Shown piece after piece: positions 1 to 5,240 of a stretch of 6,118 nt of DNA. Origin of the DNA: an uncultured Collinsella sp. (lineage in GTDB: Bacteria > Actinomycetota > Coriobacteriia > Coriobacteriales > Coriobacteriaceae); assembly GCA_958350755.1 (NCBI GenBank), contig CATWID010000084.1:1-6118 (forward strand). The letters are read 5' to 3'. The notes under the pieces are model-generated. The model saw only the letters and a list, made by a program, of their open reading frames with translations, searched no databases and was not told the origin of the DNA. The stretch's first letter is position 1, and the number at the start of each line of letters is the position of its first letter. The position numbers and the translations under genes were made by a program.

Positions 1-3
1 AAA

Positions 4-54
4 GGAAAGCACTTAATGTGCTTTCCGTCTTGCGCAGGACTGTAGAGCAGGAAA
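4..54 (+). repeat. Hairpin repeat with conserved tail, copy 1
   Basis: A perfect 9-bp stem (GGAAAGCAC / GTGCTTTCC, 4-12 and 18-26) with a TTAAT loop is followed by a 28-nt tail ending GCAGGACTGTAGAGCAGGAAA (34-54, 21 nt; first 20: GCAGGACTGTAGAGCAGGAA). A second copy lies on the opposite strand at 4767-4817. The copies agree at 43 of 51 positions, and six of the eight differences are three compensatory pair changes inside the stem. The loop and tail are nearly invariant. This suggests a dispersed structured element (RNA or single-stranded-DNA hairpin) rather than a plain terminator, since no T-run follows the stem. Its family is unknown to me, and sequence left of position 1 is not visible. 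Confidence 0.7.
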
Positions 55-70
55 GTTCATATGCGCCGCC

Positions 71-88
71 CGGCTCCCGCGGCTCCCG
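71..88. repeat. Tandem 9-bp repeat
   Basis: The 9-mer CGGCTCCCG occurs twice head to tail (71-79 and 80-88) in a short GC-rich stretch just after the hairpin repeat. It may be a slippage product or part of the larger dispersed element. No function can be assigned. Confidence 0.6.
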
Positions 89-191
89 AGGGGTATCTCC
101 CATGCAAAAACTTTTGTTGGGTAAAGTCCGAGGTCAGTGGCGTTTTATAACGAGAAATTCAAAAAAGTTGAAAATCCATTACAAATTTGCG
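89..191. other. Intergenic stretch without a gene
   Basis: No credible ORF or RNA gene is seen here. The sequence shifts from GC-rich to markedly AT-rich by about 141-190, with A-tracts around 161-176 immediately upstream of the probable -35 box at 192. Such A-tracts can act as an UP element or curved DNA in front of a promoter; that role is inferred. Confidence 0.4.
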
Positions 192-220
192 TTGACTTTA
201 GGTAACTAAAGTTTCATACT
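192..220 (+). promoter_or_regulatory. Probable sigma-A-type promoter of cstA leader
   Basis: TTGACT (192-197, five of six to TTGACA) is followed after exactly 17 bp by CATACT (215-220, four of six to TATAAT), with an A-rich tract upstream. The start point would be near A228, giving a leader of about 234 nt before the ATG at 462. No other good promoter was found between here and the gene, and the space after the leader terminator is too short to hold one. Confidence 0.55.
195..212. promoter_or_regulatory. Palindromic candidate operator in promoter spacer
   Basis: ACTTTAG-GTAA-CTAAAGT is a perfect 7-bp inverted repeat with a 4-bp centre, overlapping the end of the -35 box and filling the spacer up to the -10 box. 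A dimeric regulator bound here would block RNA polymerase. The half-site TTAGGT loosely recalls DtxR/IdeR-type boxes, but the match is too short to name the regulator. Confidence 0.5.
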
Positions 221-238
221 CCTTTTCAACCACTGGGG

Positions 239-267
239 GATGTGAACACGCACGGATCGTTCACATC
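239..267. repeat. 9-bp inverted repeat in leader
   Basis: GATGTGAAC (239-247) and GTTCACATC (259-267) are perfect reverse complements separated by 11 bp. It lies just downstream of the predicted transcription start, so it could be a DNA operator or the first hairpin of the leader RNA. The half-sites resemble TGTGA/TCACA but are spaced too widely for a CRP-type site. Confidence 0.55.
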
Positions 268-336
268 ATGATTGAAGAGGATTTCTTAGACATGTTCACG
301 CATCAGCTAAACATTATCAGCGTAGTAATTATCTGA
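268..336 (+). CDS. Possible 22-residue leader peptide
   Basis: An ATG at 268 opens a 22-codon frame ending at TGA 334-336. Its C-terminal eight residues are NIISVVII, encoded with ATT and GTA codons that are uncommon in the neighbouring GC-rich gene. The Ile/Val run and the stop codon lie in the loop and right arm of the 299-340 hairpin, as in branched-chain amino-acid leader peptides. Against it, there is no good Shine-Dalgarno directly upstream; the closest purine-rich stretch (GGGGGA, 235-240) is brought near only if the 239-267 hairpin folds. It may equally be a chance ORF in a structured leader. Confidence 0.25.
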   Translation: MIEEDFLDMFTHQLNIISVVII

Positions 337-388
337 TGCGGGTTAGCACATACAGCTAGCCCGTACGATAACGGGCGGCTGATGAAGA

Positions 389-426
389 TGAGGGCCGTCG
401 AGCGCAACCGACGGCCCTCATTTTTT
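389..426 (+). terminator. Intrinsic terminator in cstA leader
   Basis: A perfect 12-bp GC-rich stem (TGAGGGCCGTCG, 389-400, with CGACGGCCCTCA, 409-420) has an 8-nt loop and is followed by six T residues (421-426). It ends only 35 bp before the cstA ATG, leaving no room for another promoter plus the ribosome binding site. It therefore sits inside the cstA transcript and probably acts as an attenuator. The alternative is that it ends an upstream short RNA, with some basal read-through. Confidence 0.9.
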
Positions 427-447
427 ATGTCTAGGAAGTTCTTTTTA

Positions 448-454
448 GAGGAGG
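448..454 (+). promoter_or_regulatory. Ribosome binding site of cstA
   Basis: GAGGAGG lies 7 nt before the ATG at 462, a near-perfect Shine-Dalgarno at ideal spacing. It fixes the start codon of the transporter gene. Confidence 0.85.
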
Positions 455-461
455 AAATGTA

Positions 462-2351
462 ATGAACGGAGTTTTGCTCATGGTTGTGGCCGCGGCGGTG
501 CTCGCCTGTGGCTATCTGGGCTACGGCCGCTGGCTGGCCAACAAGTGGGGCGTTGACAAAGAGGCCCTCACGCCGGCCAAGCGCATGAAGGACGGCAAGA
601 GCTTCTCGCCCGTCTCCGCCTTTACCGCGTTCTCGCACCAGTTCAGCTCGATCTGCGGTGCTGGCCCTGTCACGGGTACGATCGTCGCCATGGCCTTTGG
701 CTGGCTGCCCGTCGTGCTCTGGGTCCTCGTCGGCGGCATCTTCTTTGGCGCCGTCCACGACTTTGGTGCTCTGTACGCTTCGATGAAGAACAACGGCAAG
801 TCGCTCGCTCAGCTCATCGAGAAGTACATCGGCAAGACCGGCCGTCGCCTGTTCCTGCTGTTCTGCTGGCTGTTCTGCATCATCGTCATCGCCGCCTTCA
901 CCGACATGGTCTGCAAGACGTTCATGTTCACCCCGGCCGTTGACGCTTCTGGTGCTGCTACCGGTGCCATCGACTTCACCAAGTCCTATGCCGCCGGCTG
1001 CGCTGGTACCATCTCCATCCTGTTCACCTTCGTCGCTATCGCCTTTGGTTGGGCCCAGAAGAAGTTCAACCTCACCGGTGCTACCGAGTTCGTCACCGGC
1101 GTGGTCCTCATGGTTCTCATGTTCGCCGTCGGTATGCAGTTCCCGGTCTACCTGGATAAGTTCCAGTGGTTCGCCGTCGTCATGGTCTACCTGGTCTTCG
1201 CTGGCGCTATGCCCATCCAGATGCTCAAGACCCCGCGTGACTACCTCACTTCCATCATGATGATCGTCATGATCGTTTGCGCTGTCCTCGGCATCGTCGT
1301 CCTGGGCGTCAACGGTCAGGCCACCATCACCGCTCCGGTCTTCACCGGCTTCTCCACTGCCTCCGGCATGATGTTCCCGGTCCTGTTCGTCTCCGTCGCT
1401 TGCGGTGCTCTCTCCGGTTTCCACAGCCTCGTTTCTTCCGGCACCTCTTCTAAGCAGGTCGAGAAGGAGCAGGACGCCGTCAAGGTCGGTTACGGCGCAA
1501 TGATCGTCGAGTCCTTCGTCGGCATCCTTGCCATCATCGTCGCCGGCATCATGTTCTCCGATATGAACACCGCCGGTACCGGCGCCCTCAACGCCGGTGT
1601 CGCTTCCACCCCGTTTCAGATCTTCGCCGCTGGCATCTCCCGCGGTATGCAGGCCTTCGGTGTTGACGGCACGCTCGCTACCGTCTTCATGACTATGAAC
1701 GTCTCCGCTCTGGCCCTGACCTCGCTCGACGCCGTCGCCCGCATCGCCCGCACCTCGTTCTCCGAGTTCTTTGCCCAGACCAACGATGCTCTGGCCATCG
1801 AGTCCAAGGCCGGCTATATGAAGGTCCTCGGCAACCCCTGGTTCGCCACGGTCGTTACCCTGCTTCCCGGTCTCGCCCTCGCTTTTGGTGGCTATGCCAA
1901 CATCTGGCCGCTCTTTGGTGCTTCCAACCAGCTGCTCGGCGGTATGACCATGATCACCCTCGCCGTGTTCTGCAAGTGCACCGGTCGCAAGGGCTGGATG
2001 CTCTACGTGCCCGTCGCCTTCCTGCTCTGCTGCACCTTCACCTCGCTGGTCCAGAGCGCCATGGGCTGCATGACCGCCGTCCAGGCCTACGGTTTCTTCG
2101 GTACCATCCCGGCTACCGCCACCACGGCCGCCGTCTCCGTCGCCGCCACCAAGGGCCTGCAGCTCGTCTTTGCCGTTCTGCTGATGGTCCTGGGCCTCAT
2201 CGTCGCCGTCAACTGCCTCAAGGAGTTCTTCGGCAAGGAGGCTGGCTCCATGCCTGATGAGGAGCCCGAGTGGTCCGAGATGGGCAAGGCCGAGTACGGT
2301 CGCGCCGCTGCCGCTGAAGCTCCTGCCGACGCCGAGGCCGCCAAGGCCTAG
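462..2351 (+). CDS. cstA: CstA-family carbon starvation transporter
   Basis: This 629-residue integral membrane protein belongs to the CstA family. Its studied members (E. coli CstA, BtsT/YjiY) import pyruvate with protons and have been linked to peptide uptake during carbon starvation. Family hallmarks seen are GAGPVTG (66-72), GAVHDF (96-101), the loop GFHSLVSSGTSSKQVEKEQD (319-338) followed by GYGAMIVES (343-351), and LFGASNQLLGG (484-494). By eye there are about 14-16 hydrophobic segments, starting with residues 1-20. The tail after about 592 is soluble, acidic and Ala-rich. It is somewhat shorter than E. coli CstA (about 700 residues) but complete. Codon use is extremely biased to C-ending codons, unlike the next gene, suggesting high expression. 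It is a single-gene unit with its own promoter region, attenuator-like leader and terminator. The exact substrate (pyruvate or peptides) cannot be read from sequence. Confidence 0.93.
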   Translation: MNGVLLMVVAAAVLACGYLGYGRWLANKWGVDKEALTPAKRMKDGKSFSPVSAFTAFSHQFSSICGAGPVTGTIVAMAFGWLPVVLWVLVGGIFFGAVHDFGALYASMKNNGKSLAQLIEKYIGKTGRRLFLLFCWLFCIIVIAAFTDMVCKTFMFTPAVDASGAATGAIDFTKSYAAGCAGTISILFTFVAIAFGWAQKKFNLTGATEFVTGVVLMVLMFAVGMQFPVYLDKFQWFAVVMVYLVFAGAMPIQMLKTPRDYLTSIMMIVMIVCAVLGIVVLGVNGQATITAPVFTGFSTASGMMFPVLFVSVACGALSGFHSLVSSGTSSKQVEKEQDAVKVGYGAMIVESFVGILAIIVAGIMFSDMNTAGTGALNAGVASTPFQIFAAGISRGMQAFGVDGTLATVFMTMNVSALALTSLDAVARIARTSFSEFFAQTNDALAIESKAGYMKVLGNPWFATVVTLLPGLALAFGGYANIWPLFGASNQLLGGMTMITLAVFCKCTGRKGWMLYVPVAFLLCCTFTSLVQSAMGCMTAVQAYGFFGTIPATATTAAVSVAATKGLQLVFAVLLMVLGLIVAVNCLKEFFGKEAGSMPDEEPEWSEMGKAEYGRAAAAEAPADAEAAKA

Positions 2352-2390
2352 TCGGTCGGACGGGTTGAATCTCCCGTCTATTTGACTCGG

Positions 2391-2429
2391 AAAGACCGGG
2401 TCCGCAATCAAGCGGACCCGGTCTTTTTT
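2391..2429 (+). terminator. Intrinsic terminator after cstA
   Basis: The stem AAAGACCGGGTCCGC (2391-2405) pairs with GCGGACCCGGTCTTT (2412-2426) around the loop AATCAA, and T2424-2429 forms the T-run. It lies 40 bp past the cstA stop. A smaller hairpin, GACGGG/CCCGTC (2359-2364/2373-2378), sits between stop and terminator. It separates cstA from the next gene. Confidence 0.93.
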
Positions 2430-2470
2430 CTTGTGAGAACAGGTGGTGCAAGGGCGTTCTCGCAGATGTT

Positions 2471-2500
2471 TTGCGTGGATAGGCTCGTGCGTTGTACCAT
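2471..2500 (+). promoter_or_regulatory. Possible promoter of the TOPRIM gene
   Basis: TTGCGT (2471-2476) and TACCAT (2495-2500) are 18 bp apart, giving a start near 2507 and a leader of about 28 nt. Each box matches its consensus at only four of six positions. It is the best pair in the 105-bp gap between the cstA terminator and the GTG start. Confidence 0.35.
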
Positions 2501-2522
2501 ATGGACGTATATGTGTGCATAT

Positions 2523-2530
2523 GAAAGGGG
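2523..2530 (+). promoter_or_regulatory. Ribosome binding site selecting GTG 2535
   Basis: GAAAGGGG ends 4 nt before the GTG at 2535. The spacing is slightly short, but this is the only purine-rich site near an in-frame start. Upstream in-frame ATGs at 2382 and 2511 lack one, and 2382 lies before the cstA terminator. Confidence 0.6.
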
Positions 2531-2534
2531 CCCC

Positions 2535-4727
2535 GTGGCCAAGACGGTATATTCCGATAATCAAAACAATGTCGATGCCCTGGCTGAGCGTCTGAGCAGC
2601 CAGACGTCGCTTTCTGCCGAGCGCGCCAAGCTGGTTGCCTACGACCTGCTCTGCCGCAAGGCGCTCAAGATTAAGTCGAGCGCGCTGGCGCAGATTTTCC
2701 GCTCCGTCGATAAGGAATGCGATACCAAGGCGATGCGCGATGAGCTTATCGCGGCAAATATCGTGACCAAGATCGAGGGCAGCGGCATTAACGGGCGCCC
2801 GGCGTTCTATACCATCAATGTCGAGATCCGCGATGCCCAGGAGCAGCCTGCCGAGTCCGTCGAAGATTTTGTCGTCGAGGATTCCGCTGACGTGCCTGCT
2901 GTGGAAGAAGTTGCTCCGCGTGAGCATGTTGATACCGATGAGTTGCTCGATGAGAACGTCGTGCGTGCCTTTACGGCCAAGGCAGGGCGCGGCGGTTTTG
3001 GCGGGGGTGGCAAGCGCGATGCGCAGCGTCGCGCCCAGCAGGAGCGCTTCCGTCGCGCCGTTGCTCGAAAGGGTGAGACGGATGCCGAGGCTGTTGAGAA
3101 CGAGGTTGCTGCCGAGTCGCAGAGGCCCGCGAAGGAGCAAAAGCCCGTGGAGGCCCAGGAGCCCCAGCATCGCCGTGGTGCCCACTTTAAGGCTGCGCAG
3201 CAGGATGTCGCGCATGAGGTTGAAGAGCTTTCCGAGGCCGCAGACGATGTTGAGGAGTCTGCCAAGAAGGCCCCGGGCTCATGTCGTCCCGGACGTGGTT
3301 TTGCGAGGCGCGCGTATCCCGTAAGGCGTCAGGAGAAGGGCGAGCCGGCTCCGACCGCTCAGGCCGAGAAGGCCGAACAAACCGAGAAAACCGTTGAGCC
3401 GGCGGCTCGCGAGCAGCAACCTTCCGAGTCGCAGCCTGCGGCTGACACTGAGGTCAAAGCTCAACAGACCGCTGATAAGCAGGCGGGGGAGAGCGCCTCA
3501 GGCAAGCCCCGCCGTCGTCGTCACCGCGGCGGTCGTGGCTCAAATGCCGAGGCCGCGGCCGAGAAGACAGCGACACAAAACGGAGATGAGAAGGCCGAGA
3601 CTCCGGTGGATCAGGTCAAGCGCCAGCCGGCGAAGGAGGCCAAGTCCGATCGTCCGCAAAAGCGCTCGTCTGCGCCCAAGCAGGAACGTAATACCCGGGC
3701 AGATTCCAAGCGTAAGCCTCATGCACAGGCTGAGCCTGCCGCGGCTGATAGTGCTACCCAGCAGCCCGAGTCGGCCGTCCACGGCGAGGTATCGGCGTTT
3801 GCCCTTGCCCGCGTTTTGGGCAGGCAGCTGCTCAAAGTTGTCCCTACGCCTACGGCGCTCTCTAAGATCAAGGAACAGCAGACTCAAATTGTTAAGGTCG
3901 AGGGCAAGGACGGCAAAAAGGCGCCGCAGCGCACTCAGCACAACGAGATGTCCAACCGCAAGATTGCCGAGGAAATCGCAATCATCCAGGCTTGGATCGA
4001 GCAAAACCGAGGTGCCGATACGCCGGTTGCCTCGCGCCGCCAGCGTGCCTACCAGATTTTTAACGACGAGAAGGCTTTTGACGGCAAGCACGGTGAGCGC
4101 CTGATAAGGCGCATGACCGAAAAGGGCATCAGCATGCAGGCGATCAAGGTCGCCCCCAACCGCCCCGTGCACTTTACGGGTTTCTTTACGCTGGGCGCCG
4201 ATAAGCCGTTCATTATGGTCGAGAACCTGGACACCTACGACGAGATCGTCAGGCTGCTGCGTGGCCGCAAGCACGCCAAGCTCTTTGGCATCAAGGTGGG
4301 CGGCGTGATTTTTGGCGGCGGATGCAAGGCGAGCGTCTCGCATGCCCTGGACGATTATCTGGCCGAGATCGGCTATCGCTTTAACTACGTCTACTACGTG
4401 GGCGATATCGACCGCGAGGGCGCGCGCATCGTCGAGCAGGCTCGCAATGCCAATGTGGTTGAGATTCGCCTGCATGCCGGTATGTACCGCGCCATGCTCG
4501 CCGAGCATAAGCGTCGCGTGAAGGCCGGCGGCGAGTGCGAGCGCGCGGCTGCCAACCAGGGCGTGCCGCAGAACTTGGCGGCGACGATCAAGGATCTGCC
4601 CATGGTCACGCGCGTGCAGTTCCGCAATGTGCTACGTGAAGGCGGGCGCATTCCGCAGGAGATTCTGATGACCGCCGACTATCGGGATGGCGACTCGGGA
4701 AGCTTCGACCGCATGCTGAACAACTAA
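2535..4727 (+). CDS. Winged-helix/TOPRIM protein with JetD-like C-terminal domain
   Basis: A 730-residue protein starting at GTG 2535. Residues about 15-99 look like a winged helix-turn-helix with a wing near GSGINGRPAFYTIN (82-95). Residues about 100-418 are a charged Ala/Glu/Gln/Lys/Arg-rich low-complexity linker containing RGG-like basic patches (RGGFGGGGKR 152-161; KPRRRRHRGGRG 324-335). Residues about 419-730 match my memory of DUF2220, the C-terminal TOPRIM domain of the Wadjet subunit JetD: RAYQIFNDEK (504-513), MVENLDTY (561-568), IFGGGCK (592-598), YYVGDIDREG (620-629) and MYRAML downstream. The TOPRIM metal ligands appear intact: E563 and the pair D624/D626. In Wadjet, JetD cleaves DNA recruited by the JetABC SMC complex, and the fold is related to Topo VI-A/Spo11. 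Here no JetA, JetB or JetC gene adjoins and the usual JetD N-terminal region is replaced. A DNA- or RNA-acting nuclease is inferred; the actual role is unknown. Confidence 0.75.
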   Translation: MAKTVYSDNQNNVDALAERLSSQTSLSAERAKLVAYDLLCRKALKIKSSALAQIFRSVDKECDTKAMRDELIAANIVTKIEGSGINGRPAFYTINVEIRDAQEQPAESVEDFVVEDSADVPAVEEVAPREHVDTDELLDENVVRAFTAKAGRGGFGGGGKRDAQRRAQQERFRRAVARKGETDAEAVENEVAAESQRPAKEQKPVEAQEPQHRRGAHFKAAQQDVAHEVEELSEAADDVEESAKKAPGSCRPGRGFARRAYPVRRQEKGEPAPTAQAEKAEQTEKTVEPAAREQQPSESQPAADTEVKAQQTADKQAGESASGKPRRRRHRGGRGSNAEAAAEKTATQNGDEKAETPVDQVKRQPAKEAKSDRPQKRSSAPKQERNTRADSKRKPHAQAEPAAADSATQQPESAVHGEVSAFALARVLGRQLLKVVPTPTALSKIKEQQTQIVKVEGKDGKKAPQRTQHNEMSNRKIAEEIAIIQAWIEQNRGADTPVASRRQRAYQIFNDEKAFDGKHGERLIRRMTEKGISMQAIKVAPNRPVHFTGFFTLGADKPFIMVENLDTYDEIVRLLRGRKHAKLFGIKVGGVIFGGGCKASVSHALDDYLAEIGYRFNYVYYVGDIDREGARIVEQARNANVVEIRLHAGMYRAMLAEHKRRVKAGGECERAAANQGVPQNLAATIKDLPMVTRVQFRNVLREGGRIPQEILMTADYRDGDSGSFDRMLNN

Positions 4728-4735
4728 ATTCCGCC

Positions 4736-4872
4736 GGCCCCGGGAGAGCGGGGACACCGGCTTAGGTTTCCTGCTCTACAGTCCTGCTCACGACGGAGGC
4801 CACATTAAGTGGCCTCCTGTTCGTGCGGAACTCGCGATAAACCTAAGCCGGTGTCCCCGCTCTCCCGGGGCC
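4736..4872. repeat. 34-bp perfect inverted repeat, 137 bp overall
   Basis: Positions 4736-4769 and 4839-4872 are perfect reverse complements over 34 bp. The arms are GC-rich (GGCCCCGGGAGAGCGGGG at the outer end). The 69-bp interior carries the covarying hairpin repeat on the minus strand, whose conserved tail runs three bases into the left arm. It begins 8 bp after the stop codon of the TOPRIM gene, so it may end that transcript, although no proper T-run follows. The symmetry would give a very stable hairpin on either strand. It may be a small palindromic mobile element; no target-site duplication is evident. Confidence 0.85.
4767..4817 (-). repeat. Hairpin repeat with conserved tail, copy 2
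   Basis: Read on the minus strand this is GGAGGCCAC-TTAAT-GTGGCCTCC (4817 down to 4795) followed by the tail that ends GCAGGACTGTAGAGCAGGAA plus one A (4787-4767). It is an inverted copy of 4-54. Relative to copy 1, stem pairs 4, 5 and 6 change from A-T, A-T, G-C to G-C, G-C, C-G while pairing stays perfect. The only other differences are two single-base changes just before the 21-nt conserved tail. Confidence 0.75.
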
Positions 4873-4904
4873 TGTCGTGGCTTGGCCGTTGCATGCGGCT
4901 CGCT

Positions 4905-4937
4905 TTTCGGAACGGGGCTGACGGACACGTTCCGAAA
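4905..4937. repeat. 10-bp perfect hairpin
   Basis: TTTCGGAACG (4905-4914) and CGTTCCGAAA (4928-4937) are perfect reverse complements around a 13-nt loop. The stretch lies between the two larger inverted repeats and carries no ORF worth calling. It is probably another REP-like palindrome. A short palindrome CTGTACAG follows at 4951-4958. Confidence 0.6.
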
Positions 4938-4995
4938 TCTACCACCGTCGCTGTACAGGGTGTCTATAAAGAGCCGTGGCCAAAAAACGGCAAAT

Positions 4996-5052
4996 ATGAG
5001 TACTGATACTCTTTTAGTAGCAGTAATTTTGACCAAATTTAAGGTGATTTGA
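4996..5052 (+). CDS. Possible 18-residue mini-ORF, left arm
   Basis: ATG 4996 opens MSTDTLLVAVILTKFKVI, a short peptide with a hydrophobic centre. There is no Shine-Dalgarno. A tiny upstream frame starting at GTG 4976 (MAKKRQI) ends in TGA overlapping this ATG. The paired ORF on the other strand begins with MST and a similar Val/Leu-rich run, so the two may descend from one unit. Being short and without a ribosome binding site, it could easily be non-coding. Confidence 0.2.
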   Translation: MSTDTLLVAVILTKFKVI

Positions 5053-5086
5053 CGTGTCGATCGAGCAGATAAGCTGCCGTATCTCC

Positions 5087-5185
5087 TCAAGTGTTCATTA
5101 AAGGAAGACCTTGATGCGAATAAATCTCATTAAGATCTTCTTTTATTAACGAAAATAATGTAGCTACAACGGTAACAGTACTCAT
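5087..5185 (-). CDS. Possible 32-residue mini-ORF, right arm
   Basis: Read on the minus strand from ATG 5185, the product begins MSTVTVVATLFSLIKEDLN and ends LPLMNT. It converges with the 18-residue frame at 4996-5052, and both are preceded by the same 20 bp including the MAKKRQI mini-frame. The AT-rich codons differ from the flanking genes. The convergent layout recalls type I toxin modules such as par of pAD1, but the hydrophobic run (about 11 residues) is short and no antisense RNA was identified. Coding status is doubtful. Confidence 0.25.
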   Translation of the reverse strand: MSTVTVVATLFSLIKEDLNEIYSHQGLPLMNT

Positions 5186-5240
5186 ATTTGCCGTTTTTTG
5201 GCCACAGTCCTTCGGAGGGTCCTCGAAAATAGTCCCGAGC

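Larger units (their letters stand above)
228..426 (+). promoter_or_regulatory. Structured 5' leader of cstA, candidate attenuator
   Basis: Between the probable start point and the cstA Shine-Dalgarno the transcript can fold into a series of hairpins. These are 239-247/259-267 (9 bp), 299-306/333-340 (8 bp, CGCATCAG/CTGATGCG), 341-347/355-361 (7 bp with one G-U), 359-364/371-376 (6 bp) and the terminator 389-420. Two alternatives compete. CATCAGC (301-307) can pair with the 333-339 segment or with GCTGATG at 378-384, and the 341-361 and 359-376 hairpins overlap by three bases. Full-length cstA mRNA must pass the terminator, so regulated read-through is likely. I do not recognise any known riboswitch or T-box core, and I could not define a clear antiterminator that disrupts the terminator stem. 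Confidence 0.5.
4976..5205. repeat. 230-bp AT-rich element with 30-bp terminal inverted repeats
   Basis: Positions 4976-5005 (GTGGCCAAAAAACGGCAAAT and ten more bases) and 5176-5205 are perfect 30-bp reverse complements. The interior is strikingly AT-rich beside its GC-rich surroundings. Similarity between the arms continues more weakly inward for about 25 bp. A separate imperfect 20-bp hairpin lies at 5097-5116/5128-5147 (16 of 20). Terminal inverted repeats, small size and base-composition contrast suit a MITE-like element, but no target-site duplication is seen. Alternatively it is two convergent copies of a small gene unit, each carrying a related mini-ORF. Confidence 0.75.

Noticed and set aside
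4..54. Self-cleaving ribozyme or group II intron domain as identity of the hairpin repeat
   Set aside because: No CUGANGA hammerhead core and no domain V signature are present; the family remains unknown.
18..209. 63-codon plus-strand frame over the hairpin repeat and promoter
   Set aside because: It has no ribosome binding site, starts inside a structured repeat, runs through the promoter elements, and has no protein-like pattern.
241..265. CRP-type site (TGTGA...TCACA) in the cstA leader, tempting because cstA is cAMP-CRP controlled in E. coli
   Set aside because: The half-sites are 15 bp apart rather than 6, and actinobacteria of this type are not expected to use that arrangement.
2382..2534. 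Upstream in-frame starts extending the TOPRIM protein by up to 51 residues
   Set aside because: The first start precedes the cstA terminator hairpin and none has a Shine-Dalgarno; GAAAGGGG supports GTG 2535.
303..3215. 970-codon open frame on the minus strand across cstA and the start of the TOPRIM gene
   Set aside because: It is antisense to two well-supported genes, and its Gly/Asp/His/Glu-rich product is the typical mirror of strongly biased GC-rich codons. It also crosses two strong terminators and a promoter region, and has no family resemblance.
2535..4727. A complete Wadjet (JetABCD) defence locus
   Set aside because: Only the JetD-like C-terminal domain is present. The upstream gene is a transporter, and the downstream region holds repeats and a tRNA, with no SMC, kleisin or kite subunit.
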